Virus record (IMG/VR): IMGVR_UViG_3300032116_015796
Location: 1-64,000 of that record
Reading direction: 5' to 3' (one strand)
DNA length: 64,000 nt
Origin: a virus
Shown here one piece after another: positions 51,297 to 58,448 of this stretch (position 1 is its first letter; each line of letters starts with the position of its first letter). The translations under genes were made by a program, and so were the position numbers. A model generated the notes under the pieces. It was given only the letters and a program-made list of their open reading frames with translations. It made no database searches and was not told where the DNA came from.

Positions 51297-52814
51297 TTAT
51301 CTTAGTTTACCCATTAAATCTTTCATTCTAAGGAATTGAGGATTTTCATAAGTTTTTGACTCAATTAAGTTAACCGCTGAACCTGTTGAAGGTGCTTTTT
51401 CAATTACACGTTCGATAGACTCATTCATTGGTTGACTTGTCGTAGTTGAAAGCTCATCTTTAATGGTCTTATACAAATTCTTAGATTCTTTAATAGTTTC
51501 AACTCCATCGAATCTTCTAAGAATGTTGATTTTTTCTTGTTTTGATGTTGAGTGTTCAGTGAACAAACGTGTAGCGTATGCTAAGTTTGAGTTGAATACC
51601 GCAACTTCGTTTAGTTTGTTTCTGAAGATGTTAAGTGCTTTTCTGTATTCTTCATTCTTCTCTCTAAGGATTTGTAACTCTCTTAAAGTTTCACCTTCTT
51701 TAATTGCGGTGTTTGCTTTTGAATGAGCTCTTGGTTTTGGTAAACCACCCTTTCTGAAATTAGAACCACTACCATAAGTTCTTGAAGCTTCTTTAGTCTC
51801 CATTTTCTTAGGTTTGTGTTTGAATTCACCGTCAAGAGTTTCAGTATCTTTGTAAACGTTAACTTTCTTAGCGTTTCCTGTACCCATAGTCTTGTCAGAT
51901 TTTTTCTTAACCACTTTAAAACCTCCACTTGTATTAGGATTTTTAGAATAGATGTCTTTTTTAGGACCTTTTCCGATTCCAACGCCTTTTGGTTTAACTG
52001 TTTTTTTAGACTCCATCATGTAGTCGTCTTCTTCATACATTTCTTCTTCCATATCTTCTTCGTCATCCTCAAAAGAAATTTCGTAGATTGTTTCTGAATC
52101 CATACCTTCCATCATTTCGTCTTCTAAGTCTGCGTCACCGTAGAACTCTTCTTCTTCCATCATTTCGTCTTCATCTTCCATCATTTCTTCGAAGTCCATT
52201 TCTTCTTCGTCTTCGAAATCCATGTCCTCTTCATCTTCGTAATCCATATCTTCTTCATCTTCATCTCCGAAAACTTTCGATACGATTGATTCAATAGACT
52301 CATCTTCTTCGTCCATTTCTTCATAACCTTCGTTCTCTTCGTCCCACATTTCGAACATTTCCTCTTCTTCTCCTTCTTGAACAATCATGTATTCTTTGTT
52401 TGTTTCGTTATCCTTAAGATTAATATTTCCAGCACCGTCTTTTTTAACGATGATTTTATCTTCAGGGTCCATCAATTCGAATACACGAAGAACTTGTTCA
52501 TCGGATTGACCTGTCAAGTCGATTGTGTCCATAGAGTCCATGGCCATCATATCTTCGTCTTCATTATCAGTATCCATGTCTTCACCTTCTTCGTCGTCCA
52601 TTTCTGGCTCTTCCATTTCAGGCTCTTCCATTTCAACATCTGTTTCAACCTCTGCATCTTCTTCTTCTTGTTCAGATAGAGATTCTTTTACTAGTTCTTT
52701 GATTTCTTCCTTCATTGTTGAAGCAAGTATTCCTTTTGCGTTTTCAGCAACCGCTTCTTCCAAATTTTTCATTTGGATGATTGCTTCTTCTACTAAAGAT
52801 TTTTCTTTTGCCAT
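51297..52814 (-). CDS. Acidic prohead scaffold-like protein (gp22-like position)
   Basis: 505 residues from the ATG at 52814 (MAKEKSLVEEAIIQMKNLEE); a longer frame upstream is intergenic. Residues ~60-275 are extremely Glu/Asp/Met-rich ('EEPEMEEPEMDDEEGEDMDT'), probably disordered. A basic segment follows (~280-380), then a helical C-terminus 'LREKNEEYRKALNIFRNKLN' and 'IERVIEKAPSTGSAVNLIES'. Position between gp21-like protease and gp23-like MCP, and helical acidic character, match T4 gp22 scaffold. Several L-x-E/I-x-E sites suit digestion by the protease. No sequence match to gp22 can be claimed. Confidence 0.7.
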   Translation of the reverse strand: MAKEKSLVEEAIIQMKNLEEAVAENAKGILASTMKEEIKELVKESLSEQEEEDAEVETDVEMEEPEMEEPEMDDEEGEDMDTDNEDEDMMAMDSMDTIDLTGQSDEQVLRVFELMDPEDKIIVKKDGAGNINLKDNETNKEYMIVQEGEEEEMFEMWDEENEGYEEMDEEDESIESIVSKVFGDEDEEDMDYEDEEDMDFEDEEEMDFEEMMEDEDEMMEEEEFYGDADLEDEMMEGMDSETIYEISFEDDEEDMEEEMYEEDDYMMESKKTVKPKGVGIGKGPKKDIYSKNPNTSGGFKVVKKKSDKTMGTGNAKKVNVYKDTETLDGEFKHKPKKMETKEASRTYGSGSNFRKGGLPKPRAHSKANTAIKEGETLRELQILREKNEEYRKALNIFRNKLNEVAVFNSNLAYATRLFTEHSTSKQEKINILRRFDGVETIKESKNLYKTIKDELSTTTSQPMNESIERVIEKAPSTGSAVNLIESKTYENPQFLRMKDLMGKLR

Positions 52815-52829
52815 TTTGCGTGTTGATTT

Positions 52830-52843
52830 TTTATATATAAATA
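52830..52843 (-). promoter_or_regulatory. Candidate late promoter motif TATTTATnnATAAA
   Basis: Minus strand TATTTATATATAAA preceded by A; core ends 22 nt before the ATG at 52814. Excellent match to the consensus. Confidence 0.5.
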
Positions 52844-52897
52844 TTACCAATTCCTAAAAAAGTCGTTTTTTGACTTTATTCAGAATTAGTTTTTTTA

Positions 52898-52911
52898 TTT
52901 GTATATAAATA
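52898..52911 (-). promoter_or_regulatory. Second upstream TATTTATnnATAAA-like motif for the scaffold gene
   Basis: Minus strand TATTTATATACAAA preceded by A, about 68 nt upstream of the first copy. Tandem copies may strengthen expression of scaffold and MCP. Confidence 0.4.
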
Positions 52912-52931
52912 TTTCCTTTTTTGGGAAAAAC

Positions 52932-52960
52932 AAAAAAGGAGGTCAAAGACCTCCTTTTTA
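52932..52960. terminator. Intrinsic terminator
   Basis: Seven-bp core stem GGAGGTC/GACCTCC with AAA loop, flanked by A6 and T5. Ends the minus-strand transcript after the 52991-53200 gene. Confidence 0.85.
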
Positions 52961-52990
52961 AAATTGATTATTAAATTATTGAAATTTAAA

Positions 52991-53200
52991 TTATTCTATC
53001 ACCTCATCAATCTTACTTTCAACAATCGCGGTTATTCTCCAATCTTGAGTATAATGTTCGAACACCTTGGTTACTTTTGCTTCTACATCAGTTGGATTAT
53101 AACCCTTAACCAACTTTTCTTCTTTTTGTTTTTTTACTTTTCCTGATTCTGCGTCAACCATGTCGATGGTAACTCTTGCAATGAAATATTTTTCGTCCAT
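52991..53200 (-). CDS. DUF4494-like small protein
   Basis: 69 residues: 'YFIARVTIDMVDAESGKVKK', 'EEKLVKGYNPTDVEAKVTKV' and 'WRITAIVESKIDEVIE'. The pattern (beta strand with K-x-x-x-E, 'aEa+v', final 'I..i..skI.Ev') resembles DUF4494, a small Bacteroidota family of unknown function. 12 nt downstream of the prohead protease gene and followed by a terminator. Confidence 0.6.
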   Translation of the reverse strand: MDEKYFIARVTIDMVDAESGKVKKQKEEKLVKGYNPTDVEAKVTKVFEHYTQDWRITAIVESKIDEVIE

Positions 53201-53212
53201 AATAAAATGTTT

Positions 53213-53935
53213 TTAATATCCTAAATAATCGGATAATTTTTTCATTAAGTCAAGAGATTTGTTTGCTGAAGGTCCAACTTCTCTTTCTGCCCTCATTCTA
53301 TTTTCTTCTTCTAAGTTCTCCTCAAACTGATGTCTTCCATCGGGTTCTAAGAAAAGATAAGCTCCTGGGGTGGATGGGGATGATACCAAGTCAAAACAAA
53401 TTAATTCAAAATCATCTTGAACTTCATTTTGTTCCCCAACTTTTTTAAGTGAACCAACCCCTCTTGAAGAGATTCCTAATGTAACACCTTGTCTTAAATA
53501 ATTTGCAGCTAAATCTCCTTTAGTTGAACAAACTCCTCTTTCATGGAAACCAGGACTTGTTAATAGTTTAAGTTTTCCCATAAGTACAGGTCCGTCCCAC
53601 CATATATCAGTTATAATATGAGATACTCTATCTAAGTCAATTAAAGATGATTCAGGGTGGTTTAACTCAGAAAGTGATGTACCTTTCTGAATCATCTTTT
53701 TGTAGTTTTCAGCTTCTCTTTTTAAAATTCTTTCAGGGTAAATTCTACCGTTTCTATTTGGAGTATTGTATTTTTGTAATACCGCATAAAACTCAAATGG
53801 TTTTGAGTAATCCAAAAGATTTTTAGATTCCATGATATATTGATTATTGTCGGTTTTAGGATTTATATATCCTGCATCATACTCAATCAATATCCCTTTT
53901 CCTGTTTGGCCAGGTTGTATAATTTGTAAACTCAT
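53213..53935 (-). CDS. Prohead core protease, T4 gp21-like (peptidase S80-like)
   Basis: 240 residues. Key features: 'NTPNRNGRIYPERILKREAE' (typical N-R-N-G-R-x-Y), 'GTSLSELNHPESSLIDLDRV' (catalytic His in L-N-H-P), 'VTLGISSRGVGSLKKVGEQN' (nucleophile Ser in I-S-S-R-G) and 'FELICFDLVSSPSTPGAYLF'. Cuts scaffold, MCP and internal proteins at [I/L]-x-E sites during prohead maturation. Its presence supports the CTS-like cleavage sites seen in several neighbouring genes. Conserved location in the head cluster. Confidence 0.92.
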   Translation of the reverse strand: MSLQIIQPGQTGKGILIEYDAGYINPKTDNNQYIMESKNLLDYSKPFEFYAVLQKYNTPNRNGRIYPERILKREAENYKKMIQKGTSLSELNHPESSLIDLDRVSHIITDIWWDGPVLMGKLKLLTSPGFHERGVCSTKGDLAANYLRQGVTLGISSRGVGSLKKVGEQNEVQDDFELICFDLVSSPSTPGAYLFLEPDGRHQFEENLEEENRMRAEREVGPSANKSLDLMKKLSDYLGY

Positions 53936-53943
53936 TGTCTATT

Positions 53944-53957
53944 TTTAATAATAAATA
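53944..53957 (-). promoter_or_regulatory. Candidate late promoter motif TATTTATnnATAAA
   Basis: Minus strand TATTTATTATTAAA preceded by A; core ends 15 nt before the ATG at 53935, in the gap after the upstream stop. Confidence 0.45.
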
Positions 53958-54428
53958 TTAATGAGTTTCTAATTTTACCTTACTTTCCTTTGTTTTACCG
54001 TTTTTAGTTAAATGAAATTTAAAATAGTCGTTTTTAGAAAAACCATGTTGTATAACATTTTTTACCATTTGTTTTAATTCATCTCGTAGTTTAATTGATT
54101 TAAAGTCGGTGATTAACTCTTTAAGGTATAAATTAATTTCTAAATTCAAAAAGGATTTTTTCCCGACTGTAATACCACTTGACCTTAAGTCTAAGTCAAC
54201 GATAAATTTGTCATCAAAAAAAGACCTGTCTAATGTTTCATAAATTACATGTTTAATTGACCTACTAAAATTAAGAACAATACGATTCCAATTTTCAGAA
54301 TCTTTTATGGGGTCTACCCAAGTTTGAATGTTTAAATAGAGTGATTTAAAATTTACTGAGTCTACTGTACCGTATAGTACTTTGACTGTTTTGAATCCTT
54401 GGATTCGAGAGGTTTTCCCCTTTTTCAT
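53958..54428 (-). CDS. Hypothetical head-region protein
   Basis: 156 residues, unrecognised. Beta strands and helices, e.g. 'FKTVKVLYGTVDSVNFKSLY', 'LNIQTWVDPIKDSENWNRIV' and 'GKKSFLNLEINLYLKELITD'. Neutral to basic. It lies upstream of the protease gene, 22 nt apart. The gap on its other side contains the divergent promoter of the bS21 gene. Possibly a head-completion or assembly protein. Confidence 0.65.
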   Translation of the reverse strand: MKKGKTSRIQGFKTVKVLYGTVDSVNFKSLYLNIQTWVDPIKDSENWNRIVLNFSRSIKHVIYETLDRSFFDDKFIVDLDLRSSGITVGKKSFLNLEINLYLKELITDFKSIKLRDELKQMVKNVIQHGFSKNDYFKFHLTKNGKTKESKVKLETH

Positions 54429-54472
54429 TAATATTCATATTTTTCTGTTTATTTTACTAAAAAATAAGAATA

Positions 54473-54504
54473 TTTGTGTGATTAGTCAAAATTTATTATC
54501 TTTG
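54473..54504 (+). promoter_or_regulatory. Bacteroidota primary-sigma type promoter of the bS21 gene
   Basis: TTTG (54473-54476), 20 nt, TATCTTTG (54497-54504): this matches the Bacteroidota consensus TTTG ... TAnnTTTG with normal spacing. The ATG is 18 nt further on, giving a very short leader with no Shine-Dalgarno. It implies expression by host RNA polymerase, likely early. Confidence 0.75.
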
Positions 54505-54521
54505 TGGATATTTGTATATAT

Positions 54522-54713
54522 ATGTTGATTATCACCGTTAAAAAAAACAATTTAGAGAGAGCTCTAAAAGAATACAAAAGTAAGGTCATTAAAACAAGAC
54601 AAATGACTGAATTAAATAACCGTAAAACTTTTGTTAAGCCGTCAGTAAAACGCAGAAACCAAATTTCTAAAGCAAAATATGTTCAGAAGAAGTTTGGGGA
54701 CAATCAAGATTAA
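54522..54713 (+). CDS. rpsU: Phage-encoded ribosomal protein bS21
   Basis: 63 residues from the ATG at 54522 (MLIITVKKNNLERALKEYKS), chosen over an ATG 18 nt upstream because it fits the family start. Typical bS21: 'VKKNNLERALKEYKSKVIKT', 'RQMTELNNRKTFVKPSVKRR', 'NQISKAKYVQKKFG'. bS21 sits at the 30S platform near the mRNA exit and is a known phage auxiliary gene; in Bacteroidota it helps hide the anti-Shine-Dalgarno tail. The phage copy could exchange into host ribosomes and favour phage messages. Only plus-strand gene in the head cluster; its stop overlaps the convergent gene by 4 nt. Confidence 0.85.
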   Translation: MLIITVKKNNLERALKEYKSKVIKTRQMTELNNRKTFVKPSVKRRNQISKAKYVQKKFGDNQD

Positions 54714-55423
54714 AGATTTTCTTTTAATCCTTTTAACTTGAAATAAGTTAACTTGTCGTATTTCTCAGCGGAAACTTTATTGATAGTTTCATTTATTCTG
54801 TTCATAGTTTCAGAATCAGAACCCTCTTTAAGATTTTCTAATTTGTTTAGTACACCTTCTTTTAGAGAATCAAAATTATTTTTTAATTCACTATCATCCG
54901 AGTTTAAAAATTTAATTAGTTCTTTTTTCTCAGATTCATTTAATGACTCCATGTAATTTTGAATTGTTTTGTTTGCAACACTAATCATCGTACTCATAGG
55001 GAGTTTAACAATTTCTTTTTCAATTGGTCTTGGTCTTTTTAAAGATTCCGCAATTATTTTTTTACTTTTAATTCTTGATTCGATTGTTAAAACATCATTT
55101 GAGAATAAGTTATCAATATTTTCATATTCATTAGTCGTCTCAACTTTGTTCACCCAATTTTTTAAAATCTGTAAATCAGAAGATTTAATCTTATTAAGAC
55201 TATTCTCATAAATTGTAATACATTCATGAATATAATCATTCACGTATGATTCATTTAGACCTTTTTTCGAGTTTAACTCATCATATAAATAAAAAATCTT
55301 AGCAATGTTTTTTTTGTCTAAAACATTTGTTTTAAAATTTTTCAATTCATTTTTAAAAGTATTATTAGAGTATGATTCCAATAATACTTTTTCTATTTTA
55401 GATTTTAAAATTCCGAACTTCAT
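54710..55423 (-). CDS. Putative capsid-targeted helical protein
   Basis: 237 residues, almost all helical and charged. N-terminus 'MKFGILKSKIEKVLLESYSN': a short amphipathic helix ending L-L-E then S (possible cleavage after Glu16), like the T4 capsid-targeting starts. The remainder ('YDELNSKKGLNESYVNDYIH', 'SLNESEKKELIKFLNSDDSE') is probably coiled coil. Situated 21 nt downstream of the portal gene with its own TATTTAT motif. Internal core or scaffold-associated protein is the best guess. Confidence 0.65.
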   Translation of the reverse strand: MKFGILKSKIEKVLLESYSNNTFKNELKNFKTNVLDKKNIAKIFYLYDELNSKKGLNESYVNDYIHECITIYENSLNKIKSSDLQILKNWVNKVETTNEYENIDNLFSNDVLTIESRIKSKKIIAESLKRPRPIEKEIVKLPMSTMISVANKTIQNYMESLNESEKKELIKFLNSDDSELKNNFDSLKEGVLNKLENLKEGSDSETMNRINETINKVSAEKYDKLTYFKLKGLKENL

Positions 55424-55430
55424 TTTCTTT

Positions 55431-55444
55431 TTTATTTATAAATA
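55431..55444 (-). promoter_or_regulatory. Candidate late promoter motif TATTTATnnATAAA
   Basis: Minus strand TATTTATAAATAAA preceded by A; core ends 14 nt before the ATG at 55423, immediately after the portal stop. Identical in 14 bases to the motif at 40971. Confidence 0.5.
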
Positions 55445-57256
55445 TCAATCTCTTAAAAGTTTTCCTAATTGATTCTCTATTTCCCCCAAATAATTCTTTC
55501 CTTTGGATAAATCAATAAATGAGTCTTCGTCAGTTAAACTTTCAGATTCTAAAAGAATTTTTAAATTATCCCGATTAAATGACTCGGGTGTTACCCCCGA
55601 TTCACCTCCTGGTGGTGGGGGTGGTGGAGGTGGTGGTGCTCCTCCTTCTTCTCCTCCAGGTGGAGGTGGTGGTGCGGATGCTCCTCCTGTTGCTCCTGAA
55701 ACACTCTTATATAATTTATCAACGTTATCAAATATTCCTGTCTTAGTTATAATTGTTGCGGTATTAGTTAATTCAGCTCCAACCGCCTTTTCAATTCTTT
55801 GTTGTTGTAGGTCAAGTTTAATTTCTTCATCAGACAAACCAAGAATGTGTTTTTTAGCCCAAGATACTGATACAGGGGCGATTCCTTCAATAGCGGCAAC
55901 CGCGTCTTTGTATAGTAATATTTTCTCTTTCCAAACATCTACCTTTAACAAATCGGCTTGTGTCGAAGGGTTTGTGAGACCTAATGTAAAGTTACTTAAT
56001 TCGTCTTCAAACCCTAAAAGGAATAAGTGAATAATCGCTATTTTATTAAGTTCGGCAATCATAGATTTTTGAATCCTGTTGATTGTTCGAGCAAAACGAA
56101 TGTCGAGTAATGATAAGTTTTTACCGTCTCCAACCGCCTCTTCAAACCCAAGATACGCCTTAGGTATTCTAAGAGCGGTAACAAGTTTTTTCTGAATATA
56201 TTCAATATCCGCAATTTCCGCTAAGTTTTGAGCTCCAGGTAAAGTGTCAATAGGATTTGGTGCTGCTGGGTCACGAACAGGAATAAAATAATCTTGGTCA
56301 ACTGCCATTTGATTGAACCTCATGTCAACATTACCTGATTGACTATCAACAACTTGATTTCTTTTAAATTTGTTTGCAACACGTTGTACATATGGTTCAA
56401 CATCTGCGTCATCCATATTTCCCACAAACACTTTAAAAACACGTCTTTCAGGGGCTCTTGATGTTCTATAAATCAACATAGCGTCTTCTGAAAGAAGTAA
56501 TTGTTTCCATATACGTCTCGCTTTTTCTAACATGGATGTTCCGTAAGGAAGTTTTCTGTCATCACCTAATAATCTGAAGTGAGCGATTTCCCAAGAGTTA
56601 AATTCCATGTCTTTCGCTTTCCACTTAAATCTTAACCCTCTATTTTCTTTTGGTTCATCAACCTTTTGAGCAGACCCTTGTGAAGGCATACCTCTTTCTA
56701 ATCGTTCAATTTCAATGTTGGGTAGTTGCATACATCCTACAACCCCTTTTTCAGCATCTAATTTTAAGTAAACAAAATTATCACCATACTTACATGTGTT
56801 TCTTGTCCACATAGGTAAATTAGTGTTTACGTCAAGTACATTGTTAAATAAATCGGCTAAAATACCTTTAATTCTTTTTGACTCAGAATATATCTGTAAC
56901 ATATAACCATTTTGGTCAACAGTTGTTGATTCTTCTCCGTATATGTCAAGAGCGGCGGAAATCTCAGGCGTATATTCCATAGATTCGTAATCATAAAATG
57001 ACGCCAATCTAGTTGGTTCATAATATACGGCTTGTGTATATAAATTACTTTCTATTTTAGTCCATTGATTTGCTAAATAGTAAGTTTGTTGAGCCTGTAG
57101 TAATTCTTTATCAAATTCTTGTTTAGAAGTGGTTTTGAGTAATTCTTTTCTATCGAATTTATAAGTTGGATAATCTTGGTTCAGTAAAGCGTTGGGTCCG
57201 AACGCGTGGGACAACCTTTGCCAAACTGTCAGATTATTATTTTGTGTATTTTCCAT
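55445..57256 (-). CDS. Portal vertex protein, T4 gp20-like
   Basis: 603 residues. Recognisable gp20 features: 'LASFYDYESMEYTPEISAAL', 'NVLDVNTNLPMWTRNTCKYG', 'SSWEIAHFRLL'-type region ('FNSWEIAHFRLLGDDRKLPY'), and the hallmark 'MLIYRTSRAPERRVFKVFVG', followed by 'LVTALRIPKAYLGFEEAVGD' and 'LSLLDIRFARTINRIQKSMI'. Forms the dodecameric DNA gate at the capsid vertex. The C-terminus carries two poly-Pro/Gly runs (about residues 530-560) not found in T4 gp20, then an acidic helix. Downstream of terminase and the inserted adhesin gene. Confidence 0.92.
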   Translation of the reverse strand: MENTQNNNLTVWQRLSHAFGPNALLNQDYPTYKFDRKELLKTTSKQEFDKELLQAQQTYYLANQWTKIESNLYTQAVYYEPTRLASFYDYESMEYTPEISAALDIYGEESTTVDQNGYMLQIYSESKRIKGILADLFNNVLDVNTNLPMWTRNTCKYGDNFVYLKLDAEKGVVGCMQLPNIEIERLERGMPSQGSAQKVDEPKENRGLRFKWKAKDMEFNSWEIAHFRLLGDDRKLPYGTSMLEKARRIWKQLLLSEDAMLIYRTSRAPERRVFKVFVGNMDDADVEPYVQRVANKFKRNQVVDSQSGNVDMRFNQMAVDQDYFIPVRDPAAPNPIDTLPGAQNLAEIADIEYIQKKLVTALRIPKAYLGFEEAVGDGKNLSLLDIRFARTINRIQKSMIAELNKIAIIHLFLLGFEDELSNFTLGLTNPSTQADLLKVDVWKEKILLYKDAVAAIEGIAPVSVSWAKKHILGLSDEEIKLDLQQQRIEKAVGAELTNTATIITKTGIFDNVDKLYKSVSGATGGASAPPPPPGGEEGGAPPPPPPPPPGGESGVTPESFNRDNLKILLESESLTDEDSFIDLSKGKNYLGEIENQLGKLLRD

Positions 57257-57296
57257 ATTACAATTTTAATGTTAAATCTATATAATTAAATATTTC

Positions 57297-58436
57297 TTAA
57301 GTTATTCCCCATCTATTTTTCAAGAATAAAACAACATCGTCATGGACTGCAACACTGTGTTGAGTATTGAATATTATTAATTCTGCTAAGTAACCATTAT
57401 ATGGGTATTCTCCAGGACCTCCATCAAACGAACTACCAATTCTTAGTGGACCGTGAGAGGCATTATTTAAACTAAGACTATTTTGTGTGACTCCTGTAAC
57501 AAAAACACCATTCACATATGAATTAGCAGCAATTGTAACTAAATCACCTGGGTCTGATGCTCTTACCGAAAAAACTCTTAAATCTTTACCATCTAAAACA
57601 GGACCACTTCCATTAACTTCAATTGGTAATGTTATCATATTGACAGGTCCTGGACCTAAACCTGTGTTTACTTCTAAATAAACATCTGAATTAGAATTAA
57701 TATATAAACTTTCACTATTACGTGAAAATGATGGACCTGATATTCTAGTACTAAATACAAAAGAATCGGCTGATACTGACAATGGTTTTGCAACTAAATA
57801 TATCGTATAAGAATATCCTGTTTTGTGAATAAAAGTGATATCATCTGTTGTCACATATTGACTTGCACACGTTCCTGTACAAGGTGGTGGCCAACAACCT
57901 CCTGGGTCGCCAGAGAAAAACAACATATTATACCCACTTAAATTATCGTAACTAGCAACACATCCCGTATCTCCTGTCGCAATTTCAACACTATCACTAT
58001 ATCTGTAAAGTTCTGTTATTCCATCTCCTGAAATTGGTGAAGAAGGGTTTAGGTAATTAGTATCAAATGTTTGATAATATAATACAGGTTGACCTAAACT
58101 AATAGGGTTAATTCCCTGATATGATAATGACGGTGTAATTGTAGGGGTTACTGTAGGTGTAGTTGTTTGAGTAATTGTAGGTGTTACAGTTGGTGTTGGT
58201 GTTTGAGTAATTGTAGGGGTTACAGTAGGTGTTTGAGTAATTGTAGGGGTTGGTGCTGGTGTTTCTGAATTAGTTACTGAAGGTGTTTTTGTAGGTCTTG
58301 GTACTCTACCAATTTGTTTATGGATATGTACTTTATCATTAGGACTTCTCTCAACTGTAAAAATACCTTGACCTGGCACATTTAATTTAGTACCACCAAA
58401 GTCTCTACCTGATTTTTTTCTTCTCTCTAAACCCAT
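57297..58436 (-). CDS. Pro-Thr linker adhesin with LamG/concanavalin-like domain, inserted between terminase and portal
   Basis: 379 residues. N-terminal ~65 residues 'MGLERRKKSGRDFGGTKLNV' and 'VERSPNDKVHIHKQIGRVPR' probably anchor to the virion. A TPTITQTPTVTPTITQTPT linker (~68-115) follows, then a beta-sandwich: 'VLYYQTFDTNYLN', 'GYSYTIYLVAKPLSVSADSF', 'ISGPSFSRNSESLYINSNSD', 'PLRIGSSFDGGPGEYPYNGY' and the LamG-type end 'LAELIIFNTQHSV' plus 'VVLFLKNRWGI'. Same architecture as the left-hand adhesins, but placed inside the head cluster, so it may be a capsid decoration. A TATTTAT core is 5 nt before its ATG. An accessory insertion is likely. Confidence 0.75.
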   Translation of the reverse strand: MGLERRKKSGRDFGGTKLNVPGQGIFTVERSPNDKVHIHKQIGRVPRPTKTPSVTNSETPAPTPTITQTPTVTPTITQTPTPTVTPTITQTTTPTVTPTITPSLSYQGINPISLGQPVLYYQTFDTNYLNPSSPISGDGITELYRYSDSVEIATGDTGCVASYDNLSGYNMLFFSGDPGGCWPPPCTGTCASQYVTTDDITFIHKTGYSYTIYLVAKPLSVSADSFVFSTRISGPSFSRNSESLYINSNSDVYLEVNTGLGPGPVNMITLPIEVNGSGPVLDGKDLRVFSVRASDPGDLVTIAANSYVNGVFVTGVTQNSLSLNNASHGPLRIGSSFDGGPGEYPYNGYLAELIIFNTQHSVAVHDDVVLFLKNRWGIT

Positions 58437-58448
58437 TTTTCATAAATA

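Noticed and set aside
51816-52857. Several plus-strand frames rich in Ser, Phe or Leu/Arg
   Set aside because: Antisense shadows of the acidic scaffold gene caused by biased codons.
55503-56030. Plus-strand frame with Gly/Pro runs
   Set aside because: Antisense of the portal poly-Pro region.
57282-57290. TATTTAA-like element before the portal gene
   Set aside because: It does not match the core TATTTAT.
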